A DNA stretch of 64,000 nt from Nostoc cf. commune SO-36 (GCF_023734775.1 NZ_AP025732.1:4160501-4224500); one strand, 5' to 3'. Numbered from the stretch's first letter, positions 27,901-35,786 are shown. Notes: generated from the letters alone by a model not told the origin. Program-made: numbers and translations.

Positions 27901-28892
27901 GAATTGCCCATATACATTGGGCTTGGAGTAGCTGTTTATTAATGGCTGCAATTCCTCTCCCCATTGGAGTTAACCGTTTGGTGGGATTGGCAACTGGAGT
28001 ATTTTTGATTCGTTACGCCATCTTTCAGGGACGAAATTCGCGCCCTTCCCCCAGCATCTTGGGAGGAATCACAATAGCCGAGATGTGGGTTTACATCGGC
28101 TTATTAGAAGTAGCCGCCATGAGGGTTTATTGGCGTGAGACAGCAGTCGGAAAATTTTGGGCTGGGCCGTTAGTTCCTTGGAATGGTGCGATCGCCTGTG
28201 TGGTAGCCTATTTTTTGTATATCCTACCTTGGGAAAGTTGGGGTTGGTCTAAAAGACCTTGGCAACAAGCCGCTTATATCACACCACTGATAATTTTATG
28301 GGAAACCAGACTGCAAACTTACCCAATTACCTTACTACTCGCAGCTGGATTTTACATCTTTATCGCCAAAGTGGGTGAAAACATCCGCTTTACGTATATC
28401 AGTGTAGCGTTGGTTGATTGGGCACTTTACCGTTGGTTTAATGAGTTGCATCTCACTGATGCTTTGTGGTACGTAACAGCAATTGGATTATCACTGCTTT
28501 ATATTGCTCAAGTAGATACTCAACTGAGACTACCAGAATACAAAGCAGCTCGCCATATTCTGAGAGTGCTAGGCAATGGTTTAATTTGTGGTTGGGCTAT
28601 TTTATTCCATCAAGATGCAGCCTGGATACCTGGAATTTTCAGCCTCATCGCCATTTTTGCCGGATTAGCTTTACGAGTCCGAGCTTTTCTCTACATTGGT
28701 ACAGCCACTTTTATAATTACTACAATTTATCAATCGGTAATTTTCAGTTTGCAGTACTCTTTTTTAAAATGGGTTGTTGGCTTGCTAGTTGGCATCTTGC
28801 TGATTTACATTGCTGCCAACTTTGAAACCCGTCGCGCTCAAATAACTTCCTTAATTCGTAGCGCCATTGATGAATTTCAATCATGGGAATAA
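24930..28892 (+). CDS. Giant polytopic membrane protein of unknown function
   Basis: A 1320-residue protein with a soluble N-terminal stretch of about 100 residues (LEGLDIWLRLGLISDTQVRQ, resembling the helical head of DUF2157-type proteins). It is followed by more than 30 hydrophobic segments to the C-terminus. No catalytic motif is evident. Two repeat insertions are read in frame: a 30-bp dispersed repeat (25786-25815, encoding SDVYDGLHLRQ) and a G-rich tract (25967-26018, encoding GGGRGQGAGGAGEAEG). Both fall in loops between membrane segments, so the protein appears to tolerate them. It stands alone, and no function can be given. Confidence 0.8.
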   Translation: MSSPLERPLKIEIRLPSSHPQLLEGLDIWLRLGLISDTQVRQLCQEFLVCTLALQPQAKAKTKVVFATSDPVQQLPVAALQSSSRRQPQQKPDKPNFISTMLQSLGAELSVRWLLFLGVFLVVVSSGVLAASQWERFPASGQYGVLFAYTLSFWGLSFWATRQSNLRLTAQTLLIVTLLLVPVNFWAMDSFRLWQNPVDWIVVAIACPTLTAITVLLSKNRAIFTNLHTGKLPLVNILGLSYLHWGWQLRGFPLVAVYMAMIGTTIISVYHNLYQGFNSGNEADGSDVYDGLHLRQKPNITLSTAVIIYALIVLLVRAIFVAKVDVTQLGLAIGICGWLVTWLAQQGGGRGQGAGGAGEAEGVTLISSSSPSSLLLWERLGGILLFLGWLVSVVNYPWQAIAVSGLGLWFVGSRLRWYSLKLDFAVVFVIGLQAIWLGWRLVPDNLQKLAIATATQLTNSQNEPWALLGVALFPYVILMVALTDSLYRSQKRELATFGELLTLLFGTFLTTIALINPTLRSLNLLFSTTTLAFVTQRRSPSLPLIYLTHIMGVLTFCSTINWFLPSLSQQAWASILLALMVAEWGFSLSNGLWRHSAWDIGLALAAASFFLLWINAESSWYGIADRQAYWGALWLVTPLTLTAVANATIVERRTTSRYLSVLTVVVAQLLIFQLPETRLIGLAVGTGLMFVNTRYLRNQPSAVITEGFALTFIGALLWTGVPGLPRLAMAGWFVAAAIATLSLWVTRTVLSRRGNELAVIYAAASDKWAIALCGFELFSLTLHSILIYSGFINSGFLYLAATAITLTAIVYRSWREPTNWAFYGIGWCLELLTAQVLGFGERSIVKVAIANIALGLIAQLVGEWWRRRHQLERLPSSLHILPLIYGLFSVLLRLYTFTEWTGLYSLGVALIIIGVGRRRESFKPLLYLGIIGVSISAYELLFYQMLQASGGALGDGLIAMSALGASIMYAYRILSPWLVSYLRLTPQELKGIAHIHWAWSSCLLMAAIPLPIGVNRLVGLATGVFLIRYAIFQGRNSRPSPSILGGITIAEMWVYIGLLEVAAMRVYWRETAVGKFWAGPLVPWNGAIACVVAYFLYILPWESWGWSKRPWQQAAYITPLIILWETRLQTYPITLLLAAGFYIFIAKVGENIRFTYISVALVDWALYRWFNELHLTDALWYVTAIGLSLLYIAQVDTQLRLPEYKAARHILRVLGNGLICGWAILFHQDAAWIPGIFSLIAIFAGLALRVRAFLYIGTATFIITTIYQSVIFSLQYSFLKWVVGLLVGILLIYIAANFETRRAQITSLIRSAIDEFQSWE
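25786..25815 (+). repeat. 30-bp dispersed repeat (gcgatgtctacgacgggcta...) read in frame
   Basis: It differs at one position from 29445-29474, in the antitoxin region. Its length is a multiple of three, so insertion here adds ten codons without a frameshift. Confidence 0.75.
25967..26018 (+). repeat. G-rich repeat tract inside a coding gene
   Basis: ggaggcagggggcagggggc and related units encode a Gly/Ala/Glu loop. The same kind of purine-rich DNA occurs in the element at 29083-29214 and in the tamB gene at 49658-49751. Confidence 0.6.
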
Positions 28893-28924
28893 CCTACTTT
28901 GCAATCATGGGCGATCGCGTTTCA

Positions 28925-29443
28925 CCTCATCTACTTTTCTCAGCAGGTGGGCGATTGACTCGTATCAGTTTCCCAAACAAAGATTCTTCAGCCGCCAATT
29001 GCCTCATGAATTCGCGGTAGCTAATCGCTGCCGATCCAAATCTTCTGTGCAAACAATGATACCTGCATGATCTGGACTCATGCCAATACTGCTCGGATAA
29101 GCAGGGGAGGCAGGGGAAGCAGGGGAGGTAAAACTCCTTCCCCTGCCTCCATTTCTTCCCATGCTCCCCCTGCTTGCTCTCAACCAAGAAATTCCTTAAA
29201 CCGAGCTAGTATTGGGACTCATGCGATGTAAGCGGATAAAATCATCTCGATTCATTGTCAGCACTGCTCGCCCTTGAATCGTCGCAAATACAAGCACCTA
29301 ATCATCGGGAATTCGCTGGTTAGTTTGCCCTGCTTCTTGTACTGTCATCACATCGTGACCGAATTTACACAGTAGCCCCGTAACCACTTTGGGAAACCCC
29401 TCATCGGCATAAAGCAATACCACCCTTAAGCCGCCTCTTGCCA
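28925..29443 (-). pseudogene. Broken DUF5615 (PIN-like) toxin gene, interrupted by a small transposable element
   Basis: On the minus strand the frame starting near 29430 reads VVLLYADEGFPKVVTGLLCK and HDVMTVQEAGQTNQRIPDD. It then hits TAG, and continues VLVFATIQGRAVLTMNRDDF, IRLHRMSP. These are the signatures of the small PIN-like ribonuclease toxins paired with DUF433 antitoxins (VapC45 type). At 29083-29214 a 132-bp element interrupts the gene. Joining across it restores MSPDHAGIIVCTEDLDRQRL. A further shift precedes FGKLIRVNRPPAEKS near 28930. So there is one premature stop, one insertion and at least one frameshift, and the toxin should be inactive. Confidence 0.78.
29083..29214. mobile_element. 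132-bp MITE with terminal inverted repeats and 9-bp target duplication
   Basis: The left end ccaatactgctcgg and right end ccgagctagtattg are inverted repeats differing by one inserted base. The element is flanked on both sides by ggactcatg (29074-29082 and 29215-29223), a 9-bp target-site duplication. Its core is a G-rich arm (gcaggggaggcagggg) facing its C-rich complement across a short aaaactcc centre. No protein is encoded. Removing the element plus one duplication copy restores the toxin reading frame. Confidence 0.8.
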
Positions 29444-29444
29444 T

Positions 29445-29474
29445 GCGATGTCTACGACGGGCTACGCCTACGCC
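29445..29474. repeat. 30-bp dispersed repeat at the antitoxin/toxin junction
   Basis: This is the second copy of the repeat found at 25786-25815, with one mismatch. On the minus strand it supplies a TAG that ends the antitoxin after EIEMA. Without it the antitoxin would read on as EIEMAWQEAA and stop just before a GTG start of the toxin. Confidence 0.7.
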
Positions 29475-29785
29475 ATTTCAATTTCTTCAGGATAAACCTC
29501 TGCGTACAGCCATGCATTCACTAAATCAGCAGCAGTTAGCGTCGGGTAATCTTCTAACAAATAAGCTTCGCTTGCCCCTTGATGGCGGAGGCTAACCAAC
29601 AACCAAACAGGAATCCGAGTCTGCCGAATACAGGCATCTCCCCCCATCACACCCGGTGTTTTCTCAATGCCAATCAACCCATTGCTGAGACTCGCCGCCA
29701 AAATCTGAATTGCCTGTGCCTTTTCTTCCAAAGATAGGGCTAAAAGTTGAGGTTGTAGCTCTTTCAGTGTCATTGTGGGCATCAA
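29468..29785 (-). CDS. DUF433 (VapB45-like) antitoxin, C-terminally altered
   Basis: A 105-residue protein. The N-terminal helical segment (LLALSLEEKAQAIQILAASL) is followed by the DUF433 domain with GVMGGDACIRQTRIPVWLLV and EDYPTLTAADLVNAWLYAEV, a winged-helix-like DNA-binding domain. Such proteins neutralise and autoregulate a neighbouring PIN-like toxin. The partner lies directly downstream on the same strand but is broken. The last codons are replaced by a 30-bp repeat (29445-29474), which appears to remove about six residues. The DNA-binding part is intact, so it could still act as a repressor. Confidence 0.8.
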   Translation of the reverse strand: MMPTMTLKELQPQLLALSLEEKAQAIQILAASLSNGLIGIEKTPGVMGGDACIRQTRIPVWLLVSLRHQGASEAYLLEDYPTLTAADLVNAWLYAEVYPEEIEMA

Positions 29786-29852
29786 GCTGAATACTTGAGA
29801 TGACGATTGTTCTCCATTTTGACATCTCCCCCGGCTAGAAGCGCGGGGGATT

Positions 29853-31241
29853 CTAAACTGATGTTGCTACGGGGTCTAAAAGACCCGCTCCGCAACGTTT
29901 ACGATATGATTTATTTAATCTCGTAAACAAATCAATTCGCTGTGGCACTGTCAAGAATGCCCTACCCACCTCGGCTAGGTTTAATCCTAGCTGTGTGGCT
30001 ACTTTTCTCATGATATTGGCGCTACCATTGCAATCGGCATTAATAACGAAGCCATCACGACTTTTATATAACCCTCGCTCTATTCTTTTCCCTGATGGGT
30101 TCCACCCTTGTGGCTTTTCGCCATGCTTGGGTAGGGAGTCGCCATCAAGAAATGATGCTTTTGACGTATACGCTTCTTCGGTAATTGTTAAGGTAATACC
30201 GTACTCAGGGCAGAGTTGTTTTAACCTGTCGATTAATCTAGCCGTGGGGATGACAACAAAGTTTTGATTATTGCGTTTACCCATGTTGGAATTTTGTTTC
30301 TGTCCGGTATTCCATCCAACAATAATGTTACCTACTCGGTCATTTAGGCATTGGTTAATAATGAATCTAGCGGCTTTATTAATCGCATCTCGCATCTGAT
30401 TGTTGCGATTACGCTGCACTCTATCAAGGTTAGAGTCCCAATAAAAATCAGACTTCCCCTGCTTATATTTAGCAACTAAACGACAATAACCTTGATTCAT
30501 TGATCTAAGCTTACGACCATCAATGATTAAGCTTTTCCCACGAGTTGAAACACCTGTTAGCCAATTAGATCCGCCGTGGTCAAAACTCCAAGCTTGCGTA
30601 TAATCTAAATTGGGGCTATTCCCTATTGGTTCTTTACCATCATCAATTACCCAATCTATCCACAGTTGCCCAAAGTTTGGACGAATTGTTACCTCTTTAA
30701 CCCAATCAGAATCAATGAATTCGGGGAGATATAATCTAATCTCGGACAACAATTCTGGTTTGCTTTCTTTGCTAATTGAAGGTTTAAAGTATCCTTCTTT
30801 AAAGCTGATAGCTTGGCGAGGAAATGTGACAGCAGCTAGACCTCCTTTCTTACGATATTTGGGCAAAGATGGCTTATCAACCTCGCCATTATAATAAGCT
30901 TTAACCAGTCCATTGTAAGCTGTAATTGATTCCCCGACAGACTTCAGCGTTTGTTGTGCTGACTGTGCAGCCATTGCCTTGTAGTGTACGTTCTGCTTAA
31001 GAATTAAATCTAATTCTGGATAAGTTGTACTACATCTATAAGTTTTCCAACCGCTACGCAAATCATCACCACGCCAATAAATTGTAAAGGCATTGCCGTT
31101 TGCTTCTAGATTGGCATAATGAATTTTCTTGGCTTCATACAATGCACAGTTAATCAAACTATTAGCATTTTCACACTGATTGATCCAAAAAGCTGTCTCC
31201 TCGTCACTAAATTTAGCTCTAACTGGAATTGTTCTGTACAC
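29853..31241 (-). CDS. tnpB: TnpB, RNA-guided nuclease of the IS605 element
   Basis: A 462-residue protein of the TnpB/OrfB family, ancestor-like relatives of Cas12 that cleave DNA guided by an RNA from the element's end. The RuvC acidic residues are recognisable: Asp in AWSFDHGGSNW, Glu in TLTITEEAYTSKAS, and Asp in GFVINADCNGSANI. Between the last two, the usual four-cysteine zinc ribbon is absent and replaced by a KHGEKPQGWNPSGKRIERGL segment, a variant seen in some cyanobacterial members. The frame is intact. The guide RNA would be expected from the gene's 3' end toward 29824. Confidence 0.88.
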   Translation of the reverse strand: MYRTIPVRAKFSDEETAFWINQCENANSLINCALYEAKKIHYANLEANGNAFTIYWRGDDLRSGWKTYRCSTTYPELDLILKQNVHYKAMAAQSAQQTLKSVGESITAYNGLVKAYYNGEVDKPSLPKYRKKGGLAAVTFPRQAISFKEGYFKPSISKESKPELLSEIRLYLPEFIDSDWVKEVTIRPNFGQLWIDWVIDDGKEPIGNSPNLDYTQAWSFDHGGSNWLTGVSTRGKSLIIDGRKLRSMNQGYCRLVAKYKQGKSDFYWDSNLDRVQRNRNNQMRDAINKAARFIINQCLNDRVGNIIVGWNTGQKQNSNMGKRNNQNFVVIPTARLIDRLKQLCPEYGITLTITEEAYTSKASFLDGDSLPKHGEKPQGWNPSGKRIERGLYKSRDGFVINADCNGSANIMRKVATQLGLNLAEVGRAFLTVPQRIDLFTRLNKSYRKRCGAGLLDPVATSV

Positions 31242-31306
31242 TTGTTTATCCTCCTGTATCTTTTACTATAATTGTTGTTGTAGCTAAAGTCAACAACAAT
31301 TAATTA

Positions 31307-31720
31307 ATGGCTAAATTATCACCATCAGACCATGAATACAGGCGCACAAGTGGTTCAGTCTCATCCCTGAACTACCATTTTGTTTTTGTACCTAAACGCC
31401 GAAAAGCTGTGTTAATAAAAGAAGTCGCACAGCGTTTGCAAGAAATTATATTAGAATTAGTAGTTGAGCATGGATGGAAACTAATCGCCTTAGAAATAAT
31501 GCCTGATCATGTCCATTGTTTTCTAAATGTCCCGACACATGAATCACCTGCTGAGGTAGCAAGGTGGATTAAGGGGAGGGCATCTCATCATTTAAGGGTT
31601 GAATTTCCACATCTAAAAAGACTCCCTTCTCTTTGGAGTCCTAGCTATTTTGTCGCTTCAACTGGTGCAGCGAGTACAGAGGTTGTAAGAAAATATATTG
31701 AGAATCAAAAAAGCAATTAA
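31307..31720 (+). CDS. tnpA: TnpA, IS200/IS605-type Y1 HUH transposase
   Basis: A 137-residue single-strand transposase that cuts and joins the element's ends through a covalent tyrosine link. The His-hydrophobic-His metal motif is in EIMPDHVHCFLNV and the catalytic tyrosine in EVVRKYIENQK. The N-terminal SLNYHFVFVPKRR is standard for the family. The length is normal and the frame intact, so the element may be active. Confidence 0.9.
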   Translation: MAKLSPSDHEYRRTSGSVSSLNYHFVFVPKRRKAVLIKEVAQRLQEIILELVVEHGWKLIALEIMPDHVHCFLNVPTHESPAEVARWIKGRASHHLRVEFPHLKRLPSLWSPSYFVASTGAASTEVVRKYIENQKSN

Positions 31721-31862
31721 AACTAAAATGCCTGATAAATCAGGCAGCTAGCTTTCATCCCCCGGCTAAAAGCCGGAGGTTCTCAGCATAGGTACGATAG
31801 GTAAGAACTAACGAACAAACAGCGCGTATTCAATACTCAGGCACTCCTCTGGTTTGTTGGTA

Positions 31863-32831
31863 TTACAGTCGCTCAATTATCTTGGCATTCTCTGGCAACT
31901 TCGCATCTCTTTGCCCACCAGAACGCGCCCTAGCTGTAAATAATCCAATAGGAGTATTTAATAAATCTACAAGGGTAGCTTGACCCGCGATTGCCTTTTT
32001 AATGTCTCTTGGTAACTCTTTCAATAACCAACGTCCCAAACGATAGCCGTATTCTTTTGGTGTCATGTCTCGCATTAAATCTACACTGTGCAATTCATGT
32101 AAATAGCGATTTGAGCGTCCATAACGCCGCCATTGACTTTGTAGTTCTTGAAGTGTAGTGCGGTGACGGTGCTGAACGATCGCATTCGGGGCAAATTCCA
32201 ACCGCCCAATGTTTTCCCCCAAAATCCGCCAGCAAATATCGGCATCGCCACCAGTGGTAAGATAGGGACGAAATAAACCCACTTTTTCTAAGGCAATGCG
32301 TCGAATCGCCAAATTAGCCGTTTGACCATAGGGACGAAAGGAATGGTTAAGGGTATGCTTTTGCGACAAAGTTTCTTGACGATCTGCGTGCTGTTCTAGC
32401 AGAGTTGTGCCTGGTAGTGCCAAAATTTCCCCAGCGATAATTACCACTTCTTTGTTGACAAAAGGTTTAATTAATGCATCTAACCATTGCGGTTGTGGGC
32501 GACAATCTGCATCGGTAAAAACAATAATTTCACCAGTAGCGGCGCGAATCCCAGTATTACGAGCAGCGTAAGAGCTTTGAATTTGGGTTTCGCTCAAAGG
32601 GTGAATTGCAATTGGGCAATTTTCAGCAGATGTTTTGAGGATAGTGAGAGTGCGATCGCTACTATTATTGTCCACCAACAAGTACTCTACCCGATCTTTT
32701 GGATAAGTTTGAGACAACAGACAATTAATTAACTCTGGTAAATCTGTCTCACCGTTATAAATAGGAACAACCACCGACACCATTGGTAAAAAGCTGGCGG
32801 GGGTGGTTGCATCAACTGGCTGATGATTCAT
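31863..32831 (-). CDS. Glycosyltransferase family 2
   Basis: A 322-residue GT-A fold glycosyltransferase. The nucleotide-binding start is MVSVVVPIYNGETDLPELIN, followed by LLVDNNSSDRT and the metal-binding IVFTDADCRPQPQWL (DXD-like). A later GGDADICWR fits the acceptor/catalytic ED-type site. It is soluble or peripherally bound, with no clear membrane segment. It lies between two IS605-type elements, so its original neighbours are uncertain. It likely adds a sugar to an exopolysaccharide, lipid or peptide; the substrate is not deducible. Confidence 0.85.
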   Translation of the reverse strand: MNHQPVDATTPASFLPMVSVVVPIYNGETDLPELINCLLSQTYPKDRVEYLLVDNNSSDRTLTILKTSAENCPIAIHPLSETQIQSSYAARNTGIRAATGEIIVFTDADCRPQPQWLDALIKPFVNKEVVIIAGEILALPGTTLLEQHADRQETLSQKHTLNHSFRPYGQTANLAIRRIALEKVGLFRPYLTTGGDADICWRILGENIGRLEFAPNAIVQHRHRTTLQELQSQWRRYGRSNRYLHELHSVDLMRDMTPKEYGYRLGRWLLKELPRDIKKAIAGQATLVDLLNTPIGLFTARARSGGQRDAKLPENAKIIERL

Positions 32832-32946
32832 AAATCTGAGATTTTGGAAATGGGATTACTAGCTATTATTCCCAATCCAAAATCCTAGAAGGGTATATCG
32901 AGCAGTTTTCATAACTCCAAAAATCTGGATTTGGGAATACTACTAT

Positions 32947-33345
32947 TTGACACTCCCCTTGGCTTTAGCCGAGGGGATTCTTGGTTCAACAAGTCCACTT
33001 AACTTAGACCCCTTGCAGTATCTAAGCCAGAGGTGGTTCTCTCCCCAAGCTTTAACTTTCGGTATGCCCTACCGTAGTTGTATTACTACAAAGTTTGTTT
33101 GAAGTTTAGTACTGGTCGTCTAGCTCCCATGAAGATTTGACCTATTCCTGGGAAGGAACTAGAACTGTGGAATAGAACCCTATATCTTCAATTGTCTTCG
33201 CGTTAGCGTCTCCCCTTGGGAGAAGGTTCAGCGTCTACGTGTTAGGTAGCAATAGGGTTTTTTAAGTGGTTAATTACCCTTCCACTACACTAACTATACC
33301 ACATTACATTGAGGGCTAAAGCCCAAAAGCTAAGGTTTCCACGCC
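32947..33345. mobile_element. Non-autonomous IS605-derived element (PATE-like)
   Basis: It starts at ttgac (32947-32951) followed by the palindrome cccc-ttggctttagccgag-gggg, the same layout as at 35783. It keeps a short piece matching the tnpB 3' end of the 35.8-kb element (tctccccaagc and ggtatgccctaccgta). It ends near the hairpin gggctaaagccc (33313-33324). It contains an embedded gcgttagcgtctccccttgg repeat and no coding gene. Movement would require TnpA in trans. Confidence 0.6.
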
Positions 33346-33437
33346 GGTTTACACGAAATACGCAACTACATTGCTTTTTCTCCGGGGTTTTCAACCTACC
33401 ATTTATAAACACCTGGCAACAAATCATTCGCATCAAT

Positions 33438-34250
33438 CTAAAATTTTAGTTTATCGGCGCGGCTCATCGGTCGAGTGGGCTGATTTGCTGGCGGTTGGGC
33501 AAAGTTGTTATTTGATAGAATTGCGATCGCACGCGCATATTGTGGATCGCTCTTAGTTCCGATTAAATCGGGATTAGAAGCCAACTGCCGCTCTTGTGCC
33601 TCTGTCAAGTCTAACTTGATATCTGGGGCAATGCCTTTGTGGTTAATATCTGTTCCCGCCGGGGTGTAGTAATGGGCAATGGTGACAGCCAAGCCGGAAC
33701 CATCTGCGAGTTCATGAACCGACTGGACTAAAGCTTTACCAAAGGTTTGACCACCTACGACTACCGCCCGCTTATTATCCTTAAGTGCCCCTGTGAGGAT
33801 TTCGCTAGCACTAGCTGAATTACCATCGACTAAAACCGCCAAAGGACGATTTGTTAAAGCAGTGCGATTGGCTTTAGTTTCCTCTGTGCCACCCACGCGG
33901 TTTACTGTCTTGACAATTCCGCCGTCGTTGTACCACATCCGAGCAATTTCAATGCTCGCCTGCAACAACCCGCCAGGATTTCCCCGCAAATCCAAAACAT
34001 AAGAATCAACTTTCTTAGTATTCAAATCGCGGATGGCTCGTTGCATTTGTTCTGCGGCGTGGGCGCTAAATTCTCGCAAACGGATATAGCCAACGCGACG
34101 ATTCCCTTCTTGCTTGAGTGTATAGCGTACCGTTGGCACTTCAATAGTTGCCCTTGTCAGCTTCAAATCAAAGGCATTTTTTCCTGCCCGTCCCAGCCTT
34201 AGCTTGATGGGAGTACCCGCTTTGCCACGGATTAAACTTAGAAGCATCAT
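33438..34250 (-). CDS. ctpA: Carboxyl-terminal processing protease (S41), catalytic part
   Basis: This is the back part of a CtpA/Prc-type serine protease. The fragment holds the end of the PDZ domain and the S41 catalytic core: VDSYVLDLRGNPGGLL, the nucleophile in VDGNSASASEILTG, and the general-base lysine in GGQTFGKALVQS. Family members trim the C-termini of periplasmic or lumenal proteins; CtpA matures photosystem II D1. Which paralogue this is cannot be settled. One extra T near 34240 (aagtttaatcc) separates it from the N-terminal piece; corrected, it reads DDASKLIRGKAGTPIKL. The full gene is 33438-34779. Confidence 0.85.
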   Translation of the reverse strand: MMLLSLIRGKAGTPIKLRLGRAGKNAFDLKLTRATIEVPTVRYTLKQEGNRRVGYIRLREFSAHAAEQMQRAIRDLNTKKVDSYVLDLRGNPGGLLQASIEIARMWYNDGGIVKTVNRVGGTEETKANRTALTNRPLAVLVDGNSASASEILTGALKDNKRAVVVGGQTFGKALVQSVHELADGSGLAVTIAHYYTPAGTDINHKGIAPDIKLDLTEAQERQLASNPDLIGTKSDPQYARAIAILSNNNFAQPPANQPTRPMSRADKLKF

Positions 34251-34779
34251 CCACTTTCATTTTGAGAGTGGGTTTGCGTTCAATGGCCAAAATTTCGTCG
34301 CCTGCTTTGATCCCAGCTTTCAGCGCCGGAGAATTTTCTATGGCTTCGACAACAGTGAGGCGCTGAGTTTTTTCGTTCACTTCCATCCGAATGCCAATGC
34401 CTGAGACTTCCCCAGATGTTTGGCTAGTCAGAGCTTCAAACTGTTGGGGATCCATGAACCGAGTGTAAGGATCTCCCAACTTTTGTAAAGCTTCGCGGAT
34501 AGCAGTGTATGCTTCTTCCCGAGAAGAGTAATTTTTGCTCAAGAGGCTTTGCCTGGTTGCTTGCCAATCTTGTTGATTAAACTTGCCATCAACATATTCA
34601 TGATTCACCAGTTGCCATACTTGGTCAACTATCGTTTTTGGGCTGTCTTGTAGGGCTAGAGTAGCCCAAACACCACGAGTCCAAGCAGAGCCGAATACGG
34701 ACATAGTAGCAGTCGTGGCGATCGCTCCACCAATCAAGGCTACTTGGAGCGGCGAGTAACGTTTCGCAGATTGGTTCAT
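34168..34779 (-). CDS. ctpA: Carboxyl-terminal processing protease (S41), N-terminal part
   Basis: This is the front part of the same protease. It has a signal or anchor segment (QVALIGGAIATTATMSVFGS), a helical region (TIVDQVWQLVNHEYVDGKF), the DPYTRFMDPQQFEAL motif and most of a PDZ domain (GIGIRMEVNEKTQRLTVVEA, PALKAGIKAGDEILAI). The last 25 residues after DDASK are frameshift artefact. ATG 34779 is the natural start at the usual family position. Confidence 0.85.
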   Translation of the reverse strand: MNQSAKRYSPLQVALIGGAIATTATMSVFGSAWTRGVWATLALQDSPKTIVDQVWQLVNHEYVDGKFNQQDWQATRQSLLSKNYSSREEAYTAIREALQKLGDPYTRFMDPQQFEALTSQTSGEVSGIGIRMEVNEKTQRLTVVEAIENSPALKAGIKAGDEILAIERKPTLKMKVDDASKFNPWQSGYSHQAKAGTGRKKCL

Positions 34780-35087
34780 GTATATTAGCTGGAATAATTG
34801 TGTTGTTGACAGTTTAGCAATCAGGCTTTCCAGAAAATTTTAAGTTTTTATACCCCAAACTAAGTTATGCTCTCTTCATCATTTTTATCATTCAATGATG
34901 CCGAAAATGCTGCATTATTAACAACCATTTCTCAGTTTTTTAGCCTTCTCCGGAAGGCTATACTGTTCTTATGACACTTTGATTAGCGTCATGTTTGCAT
35001 TCTAGATTACCTTTATAAGATAGCACTTTGTTCACTCAATTGCAGCACTGTTATACAGCCATTAAATCAGCTTTTATTACCTAAGTC

Positions 35088-35786
35088 ATGAAACGCAAAT
35101 TTACCATCAAATCATTAATTTCTATTAAAAAAAATTCTCTTAATTTGTGGCAATCGTTACAAAAACTAACGGTTGGATTGTTCGTTGTCCTGGGTGTTTG
35201 GCTGATTTTTACTACTATAACCTTAGTTTTTGCTTCTTCGCAGCCAGTAGATGGCTTCTTTGTACTTGGTGGCAGTATTCGTCGAGAAATTCATGTTGCC
35301 CAACAAGCAAAACAATACCCACAAACCCCAATTTTAATTTCTCATGGTTCCCCAGATCCCTGTATTTGGTTAATTTTTCAGGCGGAATTAGCAAGTTTAC
35401 AAAACGTCTGGTTAGAAAACTGCGCGAATTCTACCTTTGAAAATTTTTATTATGGTATTCCAATTTTGCGACGTTGGGGAGTGCATAAAGTCATGTTGAT
35501 TACCTCGCCCAGTCATTTACCCAGAGCCTTATGGATGGCACGGATTCTTTTGGGCGCTCATGGTATTTGGGTTGAGCCAAAAACTGTTCAGGAATTGGGT
35601 GTTCCTGGTAATCAGGAATCTTGGCCTAAAACTGGATTAGATGTAACACGCAGCTTATTTTGGGCGATTTTAAGTCAAATTATTCAACCGCAATGCTCAA
35701 ATGTGACAAGGCTTACTGAAGTAGATGTGCAAGCTTGGGAGAATCGAGGTTTTCATTGTGAACACCAAGGAGGGTTGAGGAATTGA
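35088..35786 (+). CDS. DUF218 (YdcF/SanA-like) membrane-anchored protein
   Basis: This 232-residue protein has one membrane segment (residues 28-50) followed by a DUF218 domain. Typical landmarks are DGFFVLGGSIRREIHVAQQA, ILISHGSPDP, ENCANSTFENFYYG and VMLITSPSHLPRALWMA. The family includes ElyC/SanA, linked to envelope integrity or vancomycin tolerance, but biochemical roles are poorly known. The stop codon TGA at 35784-35786 lies inside a ttgac pentamer that is the insertion target of the adjoining IS605 remnant. The natural C-terminus may therefore have been slightly changed. Confidence 0.8.
   Translation: MKRKFTIKSLISIKKNSLNLWQSLQKLTVGLFVVLGVWLIFTTITLVFASSQPVDGFFVLGGSIRREIHVAQQAKQYPQTPILISHGSPDPCIWLIFQAELASLQNVWLENCANSTFENFYYGIPILRRWGVHKVMLITSPSHLPRALWMARILLGAHGIWVEPKTVQELGVPGNQESWPKTGLDVTRSLFWAILSQIIQPQCSNVTRLTEVDVQAWENRGFHCEHQGGLRN

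Larger units (their letters stand above)
29824..31787. mobile_element. Complete IS200/IS605 element (tnpA + tnpB, subterminal palindromes)
   Basis: The element begins after a ttgac pentamer (29819-29823), a typical insertion target for this family. A left palindrome (ccccc...cggggg, 29828-29849) and a right palindrome (ccggctaaaagccgg, 31762-31776) mark the ends. Inside, tnpB is on the minus strand and tnpA on the plus strand, divergent across 65 bp. No target duplication is expected, because this family transposes as single-stranded circles. The exact right end is estimated from the hairpin position. Confidence 0.8.

Noticed and set aside
34941..34960. Hairpin agccttctccggaaggct as a terminator between ctpA and the DUF218 gene
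   Set aside because: The genes are divergent here and no T-tract follows the stem on either strand.
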